Source of the DNA: Bdellovibrionales bacterium
GTDB lineage: Bacteria; Bdellovibrionota; UBA1018; CAIMNF01
NCBI GenBank assembly: GCA_018266375.1
Contig: JAFEAO010000007.1
Location: 62,001 to 126,000, forward strand
Length of the DNA: 64,000 bases
Direction of reading: 5' to 3'
Below, in pieces: positions 25,660 through 35,500 of the stretch. Position 1 is the stretch's first letter, and the number at the start of each line of letters is the position of its first letter. The position numbers and the translations under genes are program-made. Under the pieces are notes generated by a model, which worked only from the letters and a program-made list of their open reading frames with translations, was not told where the DNA came from and searched no databases.

Positions 25660-25859
25660 AGTCCCCCAAACTTTAAATAGAATAACGCACTGCATTTAAT
25701 TTAACAATTTAATTGTTAATTAATTTTATCAGTTATTACACTTTGTTATTATTAGACTTTATCAATTTTTAGGATCACATAGGAGAACACTCCGGCGCTT
25801 CTCGAGTTTAATAGGATTAGGTAACAATTGATTTAATTGCGATCAGATGCGCAGTCTCA

Positions 25860-26024
25860 AAAAATAGAAAACCCCGCTAAGATTTCTCCTAGCGGGGCTC
25901 CGTAAAAGGGTCAAACCGATCAGTCCCTCGATTAAATTTATCCATCCCCTGGATACGACTCGACCGCAACCACACTTTCAGCAAAAATTTGCTTCTTCCG
26001 TGAAGCGGTAAATCCTACCGATAT
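25860..26024 (-). ncRNA. Orphan small RNA candidate (about 165 bases)
   Basis: This 480-base gap has no gene. On the minus strand it holds a consensus-like promoter, a segment rich in short stems and an intrinsic terminator. Within the RNA, ATTAAATT at the 5' end can pair with AATTTAAT about 80 bases later, enclosing small hairpins such as CGGTA/TACCG, GCTTC/GAAGC and GCAAA/TTTGC. Size and isolation suggest a housekeeping-type or regulatory sRNA. I compared it by eye with 6S, SRP and tmRNA patterns and found no decisive signature. Confidence 0.55.
25872..25897 (-). terminator. Intrinsic terminator of the orphan sRNA
   Basis: Stem CCCCGCTA (25872-25879) with TAGCGGGG (25890-25897), a 10-base loop, and a T-rich tail on the minus strand (25858-25871). 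No coding gene ends before it on this strand. Confidence 0.75.
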
Positions 26025-26030
26025 AATTTA

Positions 26031-26058
26031 ATGGTAACGGACCCTCAGTCCCTGTCAA
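26031..26058 (-). promoter_or_regulatory. Promoter of the orphan sRNA
   Basis: On the minus strand: perfect -35 TTGACA (26053-26058), 16-base spacer, TACCAT (26031-26036). Transcription should start near 26024. Confidence 0.55.
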
Positions 26059-26140
26059 TCCGGACTAAAAGATTTTTTTATTTTTTTTCGAGCGCAACGC
26101 CGTAGGTCCCAAAAAATTAGATTTCGGATATAAGAATCTC

Positions 26141-26926
26141 ATGAACAAAGAGCTTTTGAAGGCGCTCCACATTCTCACTCGGGATGGAAAAATGAACGCC
26201 GACTCGCGCAGAAAATTAAAACAAGTTCATCACTTGGCCCAACTTATTGAGCCATTTTTGCGAAATCTGAGCTCCAAGTCAGAAGCCGATTGGACACTCG
26301 CTGATCTCGGGGCAGGAAAGTCGTACTTAGGTTTTATCTTATATGACCTGATCCTTCGCGATCTAAAGAATGCTCACATCCTCGCCGTCGAGGCGCGTCC
26401 AGAATTGGTCGAAACCTCCCGCCAGCTGGCTTCAAGCGCCGGATTCGAGCGGATGCAATTTGTGGAAGCACGAATCGGACAGCCGTCAGACGGGCTTCCG
26501 GCCCGCATTGACGTGGTCACGGCCCTGCACGCTTGCGATACCGCAACCGACGACGCGATTGCCTTCGGGGTCAAGCATGGAGCCCGAGTGTTCGCGCTCG
26601 TGCCCTGCTGCCAGGCCGAGGTCGCGCGCCAGCTCGAACCTCTCATAAAAACTTCCGCACCTGACGATCGCGCGCTTTTCGAGTTCCCCATCCACCGTCG
26701 CGAATTTGGCAGTCACCTCACCAACGTAATGCGCGTCTTGTTTTTGAAGTCCCGGGGGTATCGCACGACCGTGACCGAGCTCGTGGGGTGGGAGCACTCC
26801 ATGAAAAACGGGCTCATCTTGGCCGAGAAAATCTCGGATGAATCTCACCCCGAGAGCAAGCGCGCCCAGGTGGAGCTTGATCAACTACTCTCGCGCTTTA
26901 AGGTAAAGCCGAAACTTTTATCGTAG
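26141..26926 (+). CDS. SAM-dependent methyltransferase (METTL25/Methyltransf_32-like)
   Basis: The 261-residue protein has motif I LADLGAGKSYLGF, an acidic end to strand 2 (AVEARPEL) and the typical ALHACDTATDDAI and VPCCQ segments of this methyltransferase group, which has a conserved cysteine pair. It is probably cytoplasmic; the substrate is unknown. A TATAAG box ends 6 bases before the ATG and there is no Shine-Dalgarno sequence, so the mRNA may be leaderless. Confidence 0.85.
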   Translation: MNKELLKALHILTRDGKMNADSRRKLKQVHHLAQLIEPFLRNLSSKSEADWTLADLGAGKSYLGFILYDLILRDLKNAHILAVEARPELVETSRQLASSAGFERMQFVEARIGQPSDGLPARIDVVTALHACDTATDDAIAFGVKHGARVFALVPCCQAEVARQLEPLIKTSAPDDRALFEFPIHRREFGSHLTNVMRVLFLKSRGYRTTVTELVGWEHSMKNGLILAEKISDESHPESKRAQVELDQLLSRFKVKPKLLS

Positions 26927-26985
26927 ATTACCCGAACTCCCGAGTCCGGGACTAAACTACATTAGATGTATTTAATAACTAAGCT

Positions 26986-27013
26986 TTGTCAGTTGGAAAT
27001 CGCGTGCTAGTAT
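26986..27013 (+). promoter_or_regulatory. Sigma-70-type promoter close to the start codon
   Basis: TTGTCA (26986-26991), 16-base spacer, TAGTAT (27008-27013). The ATG is only 10 bases further on, leaving a leader of a few bases at most. Confidence 0.55.
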
Positions 27014-27023
27014 CGCCACAGCT

Positions 27024-27368
27024 ATGAAAACCACTCTTCTCTCTTTGGTTGTGATTCTTTCGTCCGCTAACGCATTTGCCGTCGGATGCGACAACGTCGT
27101 CACTTCGATCGGTATCGCCGATTCTTTCGCGTTGTTTTGCAAAGGCGGATGTAACGTGATGGACGCCCTCGGCCCCGTCTTCAAAAAAAATGGCAAAAAA
27201 GGCAGCCTTACTCCGACCGCGACTTTGATCGGCACGGGTACGGATGGCACTCTTCAATACAGCCTCGTGGTGACTTACACCGACGATCAGAAAAAAACGA
27301 CTCAGGTGTCGAACTACGACATCACGACTAACGACAAATGCCTCATCCAGAGCGTCACTCGTAAGTAA
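27024..27368 (+). CDS. Small exported protein of unknown function
   Basis: The 114-residue product has a signal peptide (MKTTLLSLVVILSSANAFA) and a small mature part with four cysteines (GCDN, FCKGGC, KC), suggesting two disulfide bonds. No family is recognised. It is convergent with the gliding-type gene set on the other strand; no clear terminator separates them. Confidence 0.7.
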   Translation: MKTTLLSLVVILSSANAFAVGCDNVVTSIGIADSFALFCKGGCNVMDALGPVFKKNGKKGSLTPTATLIGTGTDGTLQYSLVVTYTDDQKKTTQVSNYDITTNDKCLIQSVTRK

Positions 27369-27464
27369 TCGAAGACTGCACCACAAAGCTGCATGCATAA
27401 AGGCGAGATCGGTCCAAAACTCGTCGTGGGTTACACTGGCGATCAATTATCGATCTATTGTGAC

Positions 27465-29246
27465 TTACATCGCCGACGCTTCGAACTTAAACGGCTTCTT
27501 GACTTGGACTTCGCCACCCTTTGGTTTCGGGAAGTGCATTTTCGCGAATTCCTTCATCAAACAGGTGTGGAGACCGGCGTTGTTCATCTCGGAACGAACG
27601 ACCGACTGACCGTTTACGGAACCGCTTGCGGTGATGGTCCACTTGATTTGGATCACGCCGCCCAAAGACGAATCCGAGAGGAGCGCTTTTTCATAGCAGA
27701 ATTGAAGCTTTTGGAGATACTTAGCGAGAGTTTTTTCGATATCGGCGTCCGAGAGACTGCCCGGACCGGAGACGGTCATCCCGCCGCCCATCGCCGCGCC
27801 GAGGGCTTCGCCCGATCCTGAGCCGTAAAGCGCGTTCAACGAAACTTTTCCCTGAACCTGATTCAAGCCTTTGCCGTGGCCGCCTTTGATGCCGGAGTTC
27901 GAAGCCACCGTACGCGAGCTTGAAGTCGAGATCGGTCCGCTGCCCGTATTGGATTTCGCGAGCGCGTTGAGGGCCGAGTTCGATGCCGGGACCGCCCCCG
28001 AGCCGGTGTGCTCGTATTTCTGCGCCATCTTGCCGTTGGGCGCTGTCGCGAGCGCATTCACGTTCTTAGACGGACCGGTGGACAGGAAGTTCAATGACTT
28101 CGCGACTGACGCCCTTTGTTGAGCAGCGATCACCGATGGATCCGGTGCTTTCGGTTTCACCGGCTCGTGTTTCACGACCGGAGCGGGAGCCGCAGGCGGA
28201 GCGTGTTTCACGACCGGAACGGGCTTCGGTGGCGGCTCGTGCTTCACGATTTTTTTCGGCACCGGCCTTTTTGGTTCCGGTTTTTTCACGATTTTCTTTT
28301 CCGGTTTTTTCGGCGGTTCTTTTTTAGCCACTTTCTTCGGAGGCGCCGGAGTCGGTTTCGGTTTCTCCGCGATCTTCTTCGGAGGCGCCGGAGTCGGTTT
28401 CGGTTTTTCGGCCAGCGGAATCAATTTCGGCTTTTTGAGTTCAACGACCGCGGTCTCGGGCTTTTTACGGTTCGCGTCCTGATAAAGCTCCATATAGTGA
28501 GCCGCTTGGATCAAACCAAAGAGCACCGCGACGATACCGAGGGTGAACTTGCCGAGCTGATTGAGGGAGACGACGTCCTGAGCCGACTCTTCTCGATCGA
28601 GTTCGTCCAAGTCCATCATTTCCGGGGTCGGAACCTTATTGAATCTCCACCAGTAGCTGCCGTAAATGAATGCGCCACCGTACATCTCGCTGAAAGGAAT
28701 TTGAATCGGCGCTCCCGGGTTGAGTACGCGTGAAGACTCGCCATGCGGCTTAAAGCGTACGCCTGCCCTTTTAACCACGACAACAAATGTCGATGGCGTA
28801 GAGCGGACTTCGAACATCTCGTCGTCTTCGACTTTACAATGAATGGTTTTATCAACCGGCTTGAAGCTGATCAAATGCTCGCGGATACCCGCAGACGCAT
28901 AGTGATCCGCCGGGCCGACGTTTTTAAGCGCATCAAGATCCGACAAGTACGCCGGGCGAATACGGTGAAGCTTTTTGAAATGGATGTTGAGCTCCCGGCC
29001 GCCGGCACCGTCGGCCGGGATGCTGAGATCGTGCGCGCCGGTCAGATGCGCGTCTTTAACTTCGATTTCTTTTTTACTGATGCGGTGAACGAATTTCGCT
29101 CCGCCATGAGTGTCTCGGTGAAGCTCCCACTCGGATGGGTGATCGACGGTCATCGGCTCGTCGTGATCCCACAGCCAATGCCAAGATTTACCTTCGACGG
29201 TCGTCGTGATCAGGAAATCATCTTTGTTGCCGCCCATACCACTCAT
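27465..29246 (-). CDS. AgmX/GltJ-like energy-transducing protein with TonB-like C terminus
   Basis: The 593-residue protein has a soluble N-terminal part (1-240), one membrane span (about 245-262, LGKFTLGIVAVLFGLIQAA), a long Lys/Pro-rich repeat region (280-380, repeated PTPAPPKK and VVKHEP units) like the TonB spacer, a Ser/Asn/Gly linker, and a C-terminal AgmX/PglI-type domain (about 490-593, ending in a TonB-like VNGQSVVRSE...LHTCL segment). It would carry motion or energy from the TolQR-type motor across the periplasm. It is the last gene of the minus-strand set, 4 bases after a TolR gene. Confidence 0.87.
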   Translation of the reverse strand: MSGMGGNKDDFLITTTVEGKSWHWLWDHDEPMTVDHPSEWELHRDTHGGAKFVHRISKKEIEVKDAHLTGAHDLSIPADGAGGRELNIHFKKLHRIRPAYLSDLDALKNVGPADHYASAGIREHLISFKPVDKTIHCKVEDDEMFEVRSTPSTFVVVVKRAGVRFKPHGESSRVLNPGAPIQIPFSEMYGGAFIYGSYWWRFNKVPTPEMMDLDELDREESAQDVVSLNQLGKFTLGIVAVLFGLIQAAHYMELYQDANRKKPETAVVELKKPKLIPLAEKPKPTPAPPKKIAEKPKPTPAPPKKVAKKEPPKKPEKKIVKKPEPKRPVPKKIVKHEPPPKPVPVVKHAPPAAPAPVVKHEPVKPKAPDPSVIAAQQRASVAKSLNFLSTGPSKNVNALATAPNGKMAQKYEHTGSGAVPASNSALNALAKSNTGSGPISTSSSRTVASNSGIKGGHGKGLNQVQGKVSLNALYGSGSGEALGAAMGGGMTVSGPGSLSDADIEKTLAKYLQKLQFCYEKALLSDSSLGGVIQIKWTITASGSVNGQSVVRSEMNNAGLHTCLMKEFAKMHFPKPKGGEVQVKKPFKFEASAM

Positions 29247-29249
29247 GCT

Positions 29250-29756
29250 CTAGTTGTCCTCAACCACCACAAGTTGCAAATCCACGAAGCCGGTATTTGC
29301 CGCCGAAGCGAGTACCGATTTCAGTGTCGAATAAGGGGTATTTTCGTCCGCAAGTACGAGGAGCGTGGAGTTCGCCGCGCCCTCTTGCTTTGAAGAGCGT
29401 TTAGCCATGAAGGCCTGATACACCGATTGCGACATTCCCCCGGCTTGTAGCTCGGTGATCGGAATTTCGAATTGGTTTAAGTTCAAAACCGTTTTGTCGT
29501 CTACAGTGACGAAATCGCGGTTGATTTCCATTTTCAACGTATCTTGGACAATCTCATTACCGTGAGCCATCACCGGAAGACTTGCGCCGTTCGGAGCGAC
29601 GGTATTGATGCCCGAAGCAGTCGTCTTAAGCAGGAACACCAGAATGATCGTGAAGATGTCGGCCATCGACGTGATCTGGAGCGACATCTCGTCGGAGGTC
29701 TTTTTTTTCTTATGTCTGAACATGGTTTGCAAGCCATGGTGACTTTGTGTACTCAT
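29250..29756 (-). CDS. ExbD/TolR-family motor protein (second copy)
   Basis: The 168-residue protein has a basic N terminus (KKKK), one membrane span with the conserved proton-path Asp33 (MADIFTIILVFLL), and a periplasmic domain. It pairs with a TolQ/ExbB channel to use the proton gradient. Two different TolR paralogues in tandem are a mark of the Agl/Glt gliding motor (AglS and AglV or AglX-type partners). A shorter start at Met12 is possible. Confidence 0.9.
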   Translation of the reverse strand: MSTQSHHGLQTMFRHKKKKTSDEMSLQITSMADIFTIILVFLLKTTASGINTVAPNGASLPVMAHGNEIVQDTLKMEINRDFVTVDDKTVLNLNQFEIPITELQAGGMSQSVYQAFMAKRSSKQEGAANSTLLVLADENTPYSTLKSVLASAANTGFVDLQLVVVEDN

Positions 29757-29766
29757 AATTCCTTCC

Positions 29767-30249
29767 TCAGCTGCTCGCTAAGAACACTTTAGGCAGCACT
29801 GCTTTCACTGCCTGAATAATTTTAACCACCGATTTATAACGTACCGCCGGAGCAGCGCTCAAATTGACTTCGGTTACCGTCGGATAGGTCGTCTTGATGA
29901 AAGTCAGCTTCTCATTCAACACGGCACTATTAATCGTTCCGTCTCCCGCCGCTTCGACAGGGATGGTTTCGTTGATATTCGTCGGGCCGCCCGTGAGTTT
30001 AAGTTCGACACGATTGCCGTCCGCGACTTCGATGTTGAAAGTAACCGGAAGCTTGTCTTGCGGAGGAGGTTCCGATGGAGCCGCATCCGGTGGAGGGCTC
30101 GCCGCCACACCCGCTTCGAAGATACTCAACTGAATGTAAGACATGGATACCAGCATGTACGCGATCAAGACCGTAAAACAGTCCACGATCGGGGCAATGT
30201 TTAACTCGACATCGCCTTCCGCTGCACCACCGCCGCCACCTGCACTCAT
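29767..30249 (-). CDS. ExbD/TolR-family motor protein (first copy)
   Basis: The 160-residue protein has a Gly-rich cytoplasmic start (SAGGGGGAAEG), a membrane span with Asp23 in NIAPIVDCFTVLIAYML, a proline-rich linker and a periplasmic domain. It lies 3 bases from the TolQ gene and 10 bases from the second TolR gene. Confidence 0.9.
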   Translation of the reverse strand: MSAGGGGGAAEGDVELNIAPIVDCFTVLIAYMLVSMSYIQLSIFEAGVAASPPPDAAPSEPPPQDKLPVTFNIEVADGNRVELKLTGGPTNINETIPVEAAGDGTINSAVLNEKLTFIKTTYPTVTEVNLSAAPAVRYKSVVKIIQAVKAVLPKVFLASS

Positions 30250-30252
30250 CGC

Positions 30253-30948
30253 TTACCTCACCACTTGTTTGAGGTTGCCGCCCCTGCCACCGCCGCCGCC
30301 TGGATTGCCTTCCATGCCTGCGAAGTAGCGCTGCTTAATGAGCTCCATGATTTTTACCGCCGAACGCTCGACCTCGGAGTTGAGGCGGTTTGCGCGGTTG
30401 GTGATAAAGCTGAACGCGATCATACATGGGATCGCGACTGCGAGGCCGAGCATCGTCGCGTTCATCGCGGTCGAGATACCCGCCGCGAGGAGTGCCGAAC
30501 GTTGCTGAGCGCTTGCGCTACCCACCGCTTCGAACGATTGAATCAGACCCAAGATGGTTCCTAAGAGACCGAGGAGAGTCGCGACGTTCGCGATCATCGA
30601 GAGAAACGACGTCCTTGCGCCGATGCGCTCTTGCGCCTCACCCACTGCGACTTCCAAACCGTGAGAGATCACGCTCTCAGGCTGGTGCGCGCGGAGAAGG
30701 CCTTCGCGAACGACGTTTGCGATCGGCTTGCCGCGGAAGTGCTCGCAAAACGCGACCGCTTCGCTGATACGTTCGTTGAGCACGTAGCTTCTGATCTTAT
30801 CGAAGAAAGCGCGTTGCCCGAGAAGAGGATACATCCAGAAAATCGCCAAGCTTCGTTCGAAAATAATGACGAGCCCAAGCGCACCTGCCGCAAGAATCGG
30901 CGCGACGTGCATGAAGTTTTCTTGGATAAATTTTATGATTCCGCCCAT
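30253..30948 (-). CDS. TolQ/ExbB/MotA-family proton channel protein (AglR-like)
   Basis: The 231-residue protein has three membrane spans and the TolQ/ExbB signature: LSMIANVATLLGLLGTILGLIQSFE before span 2 (in parts: ANVATLLGLLGTILG) and ISTAMNATMLGLAVAIPCM in span 3. The C terminus ends in a Gly-rich tail (NPGGGGGRGG). It forms the inner-membrane motor with the two downstream TolR proteins. Confidence 0.93.
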   Translation of the reverse strand: MGGIIKFIQENFMHVAPILAAGALGLVIIFERSLAIFWMYPLLGQRAFFDKIRSYVLNERISEAVAFCEHFRGKPIANVVREGLLRAHQPESVISHGLEVAVGEAQERIGARTSFLSMIANVATLLGLLGTILGLIQSFEAVGSASAQQRSALLAAGISTAMNATMLGLAVAIPCMIAFSFITNRANRLNSEVERSAVKIMELIKQRYFAGMEGNPGGGGGRGGNLKQVVR

Positions 30949-31162
30949 TGAAGTCTACTCCCTGACTTGTTGACGACCGCGAGGTCGACATTGATTTACA
31001 ACTTCGTGTTATAAAGATTCCGTTTCCGGTCTCCATAAAAGAATACGGTGCCCGCGGGCGCGACACAATCCCTTCATTAACGATTATTTAAAAAAAATTG
31101 CGTGCGGAATTTGACTGAGCTTTGGGCTCGGAATTTGCGACGGAGAATTGGCTGGGCTAAGG

Positions 31163-31783
31163 CTAGTAATTAGCCTGTTTGGAAGAGATTTTATCTTTGT
31201 AATGCATTCGCGGATTGCCGAATTCAATCTTGTCGTTGTCTTTGGAAAACAACAATCCCATCGATAGGTTGCGCGATTGACCGGTTACACGAAGTGCTTC
31301 GCCGATCTCGTGCGTGCCGCCGCCATGAACGGCGCCGCCACCCGACGGCATTCCACCGGTTGCCATACGAGGCGCAGACATCGCTTTTAAGCTGTCGGCG
31401 ATCTTGGCTTGGTCATTAAAACTTGCTTGCTTCGGTGCATCGGCTGCCGGTGCCGTATTCGAAGTCGAATGGTAAGACATTCCGTTACTCGCAGGAACGC
31501 GGGCCGCGGTTTTAGCTGCAGGATGAGCAGATGTTTTTGCCGTAGGATGAGCCGTTCTTGTCGCGATTTTTGCAACCGGGCGAGACGCGGTTCTTACTGG
31601 AGTCCGAGACGCGGTTCTTGCCACTGGGCGAGTCGTTGTCTTTGCGACTGGCTTATGTGCAGTCCTCTTGCCGACGACCCTTGCAGGAGCCTTAGACGCG
31701 GGCTTCTTGGCCGGAGTCACCGCTTGTGTCTCCATCCCTGCCAGCATCCCTAAAATTCCTAAAATGACGATCGTCAATTTCAT
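31163..31783 (-). CDS. Exported basic repeat protein of unknown function
   Basis: The 206-residue product has a signal-like start (MKLTIVILGILGMLAGMETQA). Residues 25-95 are very basic, with degenerate repeats of the type RTASRPVAK/TTRPVA, and the C-terminal half is Gly/Ser-rich and ends in a short folded part. Such a basic Ala/Pro/Thr stretch may bind peptidoglycan or other anionic polymers. It sits between the OMP and the TolQ genes of the gliding-type set. No family is recognised. Confidence 0.7.
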   Translation of the reverse strand: MKLTIVILGILGMLAGMETQAVTPAKKPASKAPARVVGKRTAHKPVAKTTTRPVARTASRTPVRTASRPVAKIATRTAHPTAKTSAHPAAKTAARVPASNGMSYHSTSNTAPAADAPKQASFNDQAKIADSLKAMSAPRMATGGMPSGGGAVHGGGTHEIGEALRVTGQSRNLSMGLLFSKDNDKIEFGNPRMHYKDKISSKQANY

Positions 31784-31876
31784 AACATTCTTATCGTCAA
31801 TTTTACGTTAAACTTAAGCGCTTAAAAACTGTGTCCGTCCGGACCCAGCTTTATTGCACATAAACGTGCGCAGAGC

Positions 31877-32587
31877 TCAATAAAGGTAGGAAATCTCGAG
31901 CATAAACATCGAGCTCGGAGCGATCGGGCTCTTATCGATATTCAGCGAGTTTTGTTGGAAGTAATAGGTCCAGCCGTTATTAGTCTCCTCGACCGAGTAA
32001 CGCTCTTTGTAGTAGATGGCCGACACGCGGATTGCGTTTGTTCCGGTGGTGCCGATATCGAAGGTCTGCGAAATCGCACCGCCGTAGAAGTAACCGAAAG
32101 TGCTGTAATCAAATTGCTGCGAAAACAATCCGCCCTTGGTGAGCGCGGCTTTTACGTCCGGGAAGTGCACAAACTCGATTCCGATGAGTGGCCCGATCGA
32201 GATGTTTTTGTAGATCTTGTATTTCGGGGACATGCGGAGGAGAAAGAAATCTTCCTTTCCGAGTGCGTCGCCGAACGCTTTACCAAACGAAAGGTTCAAA
32301 AGCTCGGTGTCCCACTTATCTTTGAGATAGTGAAGCTGGAAAATACTCGCGGCGAACCCGAACTTGCCGTTCACGAGCGTGATCGGGCTCACTCCAAATC
32401 CGAAGTAAAGGTTCGAAGCCTCTTCCTTGTGAATGAATTTGGTGAGCTCCGGAAAGCGCTCCATGAAAGGACGATTATCGAGGGACTCCAAACTATTGAT
32501 CGGCGTCGGCGAAGGCCCGAGATCGGCACGGGCCGGATTCGGGTTAACGAGAACGAAAAGCAATGAGACGACCGCTAAAAATTTCAT
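31877..32587 (-). CDS. Outer membrane beta-barrel protein
   Basis: From the ATG at 32587 (overlapping the upstream stop as ATGA) the product has a signal peptide (MKFLAVVSLLFVLVNPNPARA) and alternating, aromatic-rich strands ending in an aromatic residue (MLEISYLY), as in outer membrane barrels. Myxobacterial gliding clusters contain several such barrels (GltA/B/H type). An earlier ATG-less extension into the TPR gene was rejected, since it would precede the signal peptide. Confidence 0.85.
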   Translation of the reverse strand: MKFLAVVSLLFVLVNPNPARADLGPSPTPINSLESLDNRPFMERFPELTKFIHKEEASNLYFGFGVSPITLVNGKFGFAASIFQLHYLKDKWDTELLNLSFGKAFGDALGKEDFFLLRMSPKYKIYKNISIGPLIGIEFVHFPDVKAALTKGGLFSQQFDYSTFGYFYGGAISQTFDIGTTGTNAIRVSAIYYKERYSVEETNNGWTYYFQQNSLNIDKSPIAPSSMFMLEISYLY

Positions 32588-35500
32588 TGCGATTTTGCTC
32601 CTCTCAACATTGCCGAGCACTTGGTCTTGAGACCGTTGTAATCGTTCGACGCACGCAAGTGGAAGTTTGCTTCGGTGAGATAACCCAAATTTACGAGCGC
32701 ACAACCCATGACCGCCTTGAAATCAGCTTCGCGAGCCGGATAGAGGCTGATTCCGTAGTTGGCCATCGCCACCGCATGATGGTCGGCGCGAGCTTGGAGA
32801 TAGGCTTCGGCAAGTTTGAGTGTCGGATCGGCCGCCTCTTTCGCGCTGAATATCGACTTACGCAAATTCAAAATCGCATCCGAGTCCGGATCCGATTTGA
32901 TGGCGTTGCTATGAGACAACTTCGTCCAAGACAACATGTCGTTGAAACTTGGAGGCGTTGTCGCGGAACAGAACTTCATCGCCGGGTTCGCTGCGACCGA
33001 CTTCTGTCGGATCGTCAGACATTTTTGCTGATAGACCTTAGCCGAGCCCAAGCTCTCGTTGGCTTTGGCCATGATGTCGTTTTTCAAGCTCGGATTCGCG
33101 GCTGCAACGCGTGTGAGGTAACCCGCAAATCCCTGATAGACTTCGCGACCGCGGATACTGATTGCGGTTTCGAGATGCGCGTCGGCGCTGCCTTCCATCG
33201 CTTGATATTGGCGAGCCATTTCCATGAACTTACCCGCGACACCTTCCAGACTTTGGAGAGAGGTCGGCGCGGTTTTCAGGAAGTTCAGGACCTGCACGCG
33301 TTTCGGTTCGAGCGATTGGAAAATCAACCACTGACAGAGCGGAACTTTGCTTGAACGTCCGCAATGTCCTCTCGCTTCTTGATCGACCCGTGCCGCAATC
33401 GCCGGAGCCAAGCGGCCCTTTGCCTTGTAGAGACCGAGGAGCGATTCCTCAGACAAACCGATGCGGAACAGGATTTCGGCCTCACCGTCGGTGAGCTCCA
33501 TTGGAGAATCGAGGGCGTCGGCCATCTGCTCTCGAATCCGGTTCTTAGACGCGGATGAAGTCTGAGCAAACCTCGGATCTTGGATGAGTTCGCGAATCTT
33601 CGATCGATCGTGGAGAATGACCGCGGTGTTGACCGCATCTTCCCACAGGCTTGAAGAAGTCTTTTTATCGATGCCCGGCTCGCCTGAAGTTACCTTGAGC
33701 TGTTCGATACCGTGGTAGAAACGACCAACCTTCATGTTTTCCTGGGCAATCGAGCGCAGGATGGCCACGCGTTTGTTCGGATTTGATTCCTTCTTAGCCA
33801 TCAAACGAGCGGCTTCGAAGAAGGTTTGAATGTCCTTCTCGGCCTTGGATTTTGCGAGAGCCTCTTGGAGAACGGCGTTCTTAACCGTCTCGTCGTTCGA
33901 AGACATCGCGGCGGCGAGATAACTCTTACCCTGGGAGAAAGCATCGTAACCAACCGCGGTCTTGATCTTTTCTTCGACCACGCGATCCTTGGCTTGTTTT
34001 TTAATCTTTTGGACTTTGGCGACGAACGCGCCGTCGGCCACACGGAGGGCAAGAATCTTATCTGCCCAGTACTCAAGGCCGGTAAAGTCGTTCAAAGTGT
34101 TGAAGTAGTCGAGAATGAGCTCGCCCGCGTCTTTGCCTTTTTTGGTGTTTTTACGAGGACGCATAAACGCGAACAACTCTTCGATCGCTTGAGGCACGAA
34201 CCCTTGTTCGTACTGAAGCTTCAAGCGCAAGAACTCGAGTTCGTCGTCACGTTTTTTTGCCGGGACAAGCGCCTGGTAGCTATTGATCGCGCGGAGGAGC
34301 ACGCCTTTGGAGCGGACCTTGGGGTAGAACGCGTCGTTTTTGTCTTTTTGAAGCGAGAGAATCGAGTTCTCGATCAAAGCTCTGCGGTTTGGGGTCTTAC
34401 CGTAGTATCCGTCGAAAATCTTCAGGTAGGTCTCGCCGCTCTCGAAGAAGTTACCGAGCAAGTAATAGGTGTCGGCCAAGTTGGTAGCCATCTTCACCGA
34501 GTTCGAACTCCCGTTAAAAAACGCATCGTAAAGAATGTAATAGTCGCGACCCTGTTCGAGGAGCTCACGCTTCCTAGCTGGATTCTTTTCGGTCTTGGCC
34601 ATGTCGTGGTTGCGGGTACCGACGTCGCGGACCTGCTTTTCGAAAAACCAATAAGCGTCGGACAGAACTTTTGGCGGCAAATTAAAGTACGAGCGCCATT
34701 GAGCGAACTTTTGCACCACAAAGCGCATTTCTTCGACCGGAATTGAAAGACGTTGCGCCATCGGGATCAAGAGCAAGATCTCACGGTAAACATTAATCAC
34801 GCGCTGAGGGTCGGCGGTCCGTTCGCTCATCGTCCGCAATACCTTTACCGACTGGTTGTATTGCTTCATCAAAACGTACCGAACCGCAAGTTTTTCCATC
34901 ACCTCTTGGAAATGGATCTCTGTCGGAGCGAGACGCGAGTAGTACTCGACCGGGTTCGGATCTTTTGCGAACACGAAAGTGTAGGCTCGGATCGAATCGA
35001 TCAAGGCTTCGCGCTTGAGATCAGTTTTACTGAGTTTACCCTTCCCTTTCTTGATATCATAAGGGTTTTCTTGTTCTTTGAGCTCTTTGTCTTCGATCAC
35101 GGTTTCGAAGAGATTAAGCGCTTCTTTGTACTTTTCCTTACCGAGGGAAACGAGACCAAGCCAATACTTAGCCAAGTTCTTTTCGTAGTTGTACTTACTC
35201 TCGGAGATCGGAACGAGATACTTCGTCGAGTCTTCCCACTCGTGTGCATCCAGGTAGTGGCGGCCGAGCAAGAGGCCGGCGCGCATCGATTCCTCGGTAT
35301 TTGGGAACTCTTCTTGGATGTGCGATGCCACCGCGATGAACTTGGCGGTTTCTTCGATCGACTTCAGCGATAGCGCCAATTTGTACGAAACTTCGGCCTT
35401 TTTAGGATATTTCGGGAATTCACGGATCACGAGCTCGTAAATTTGAATCGCCTCTTTGGTCGCATCCACCACAGGCTTCGAATCCTCGACCTTGGCCTTG

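Noticed and set aside
28280-28420. CRISPR-like repeats
   Set aside because: The near-identical units are in-frame codons for PTPAPPKK repeats, with no spacers of constant length and no cas genes.
28094-28733. Plus-strand ORFs rich in Arg/Phe opposite the agmX-like gene
   Set aside because: They are shadows of the Lys/Pro repeat region on the minus strand; low-complexity RFRFF patterns come from the complementary codons.
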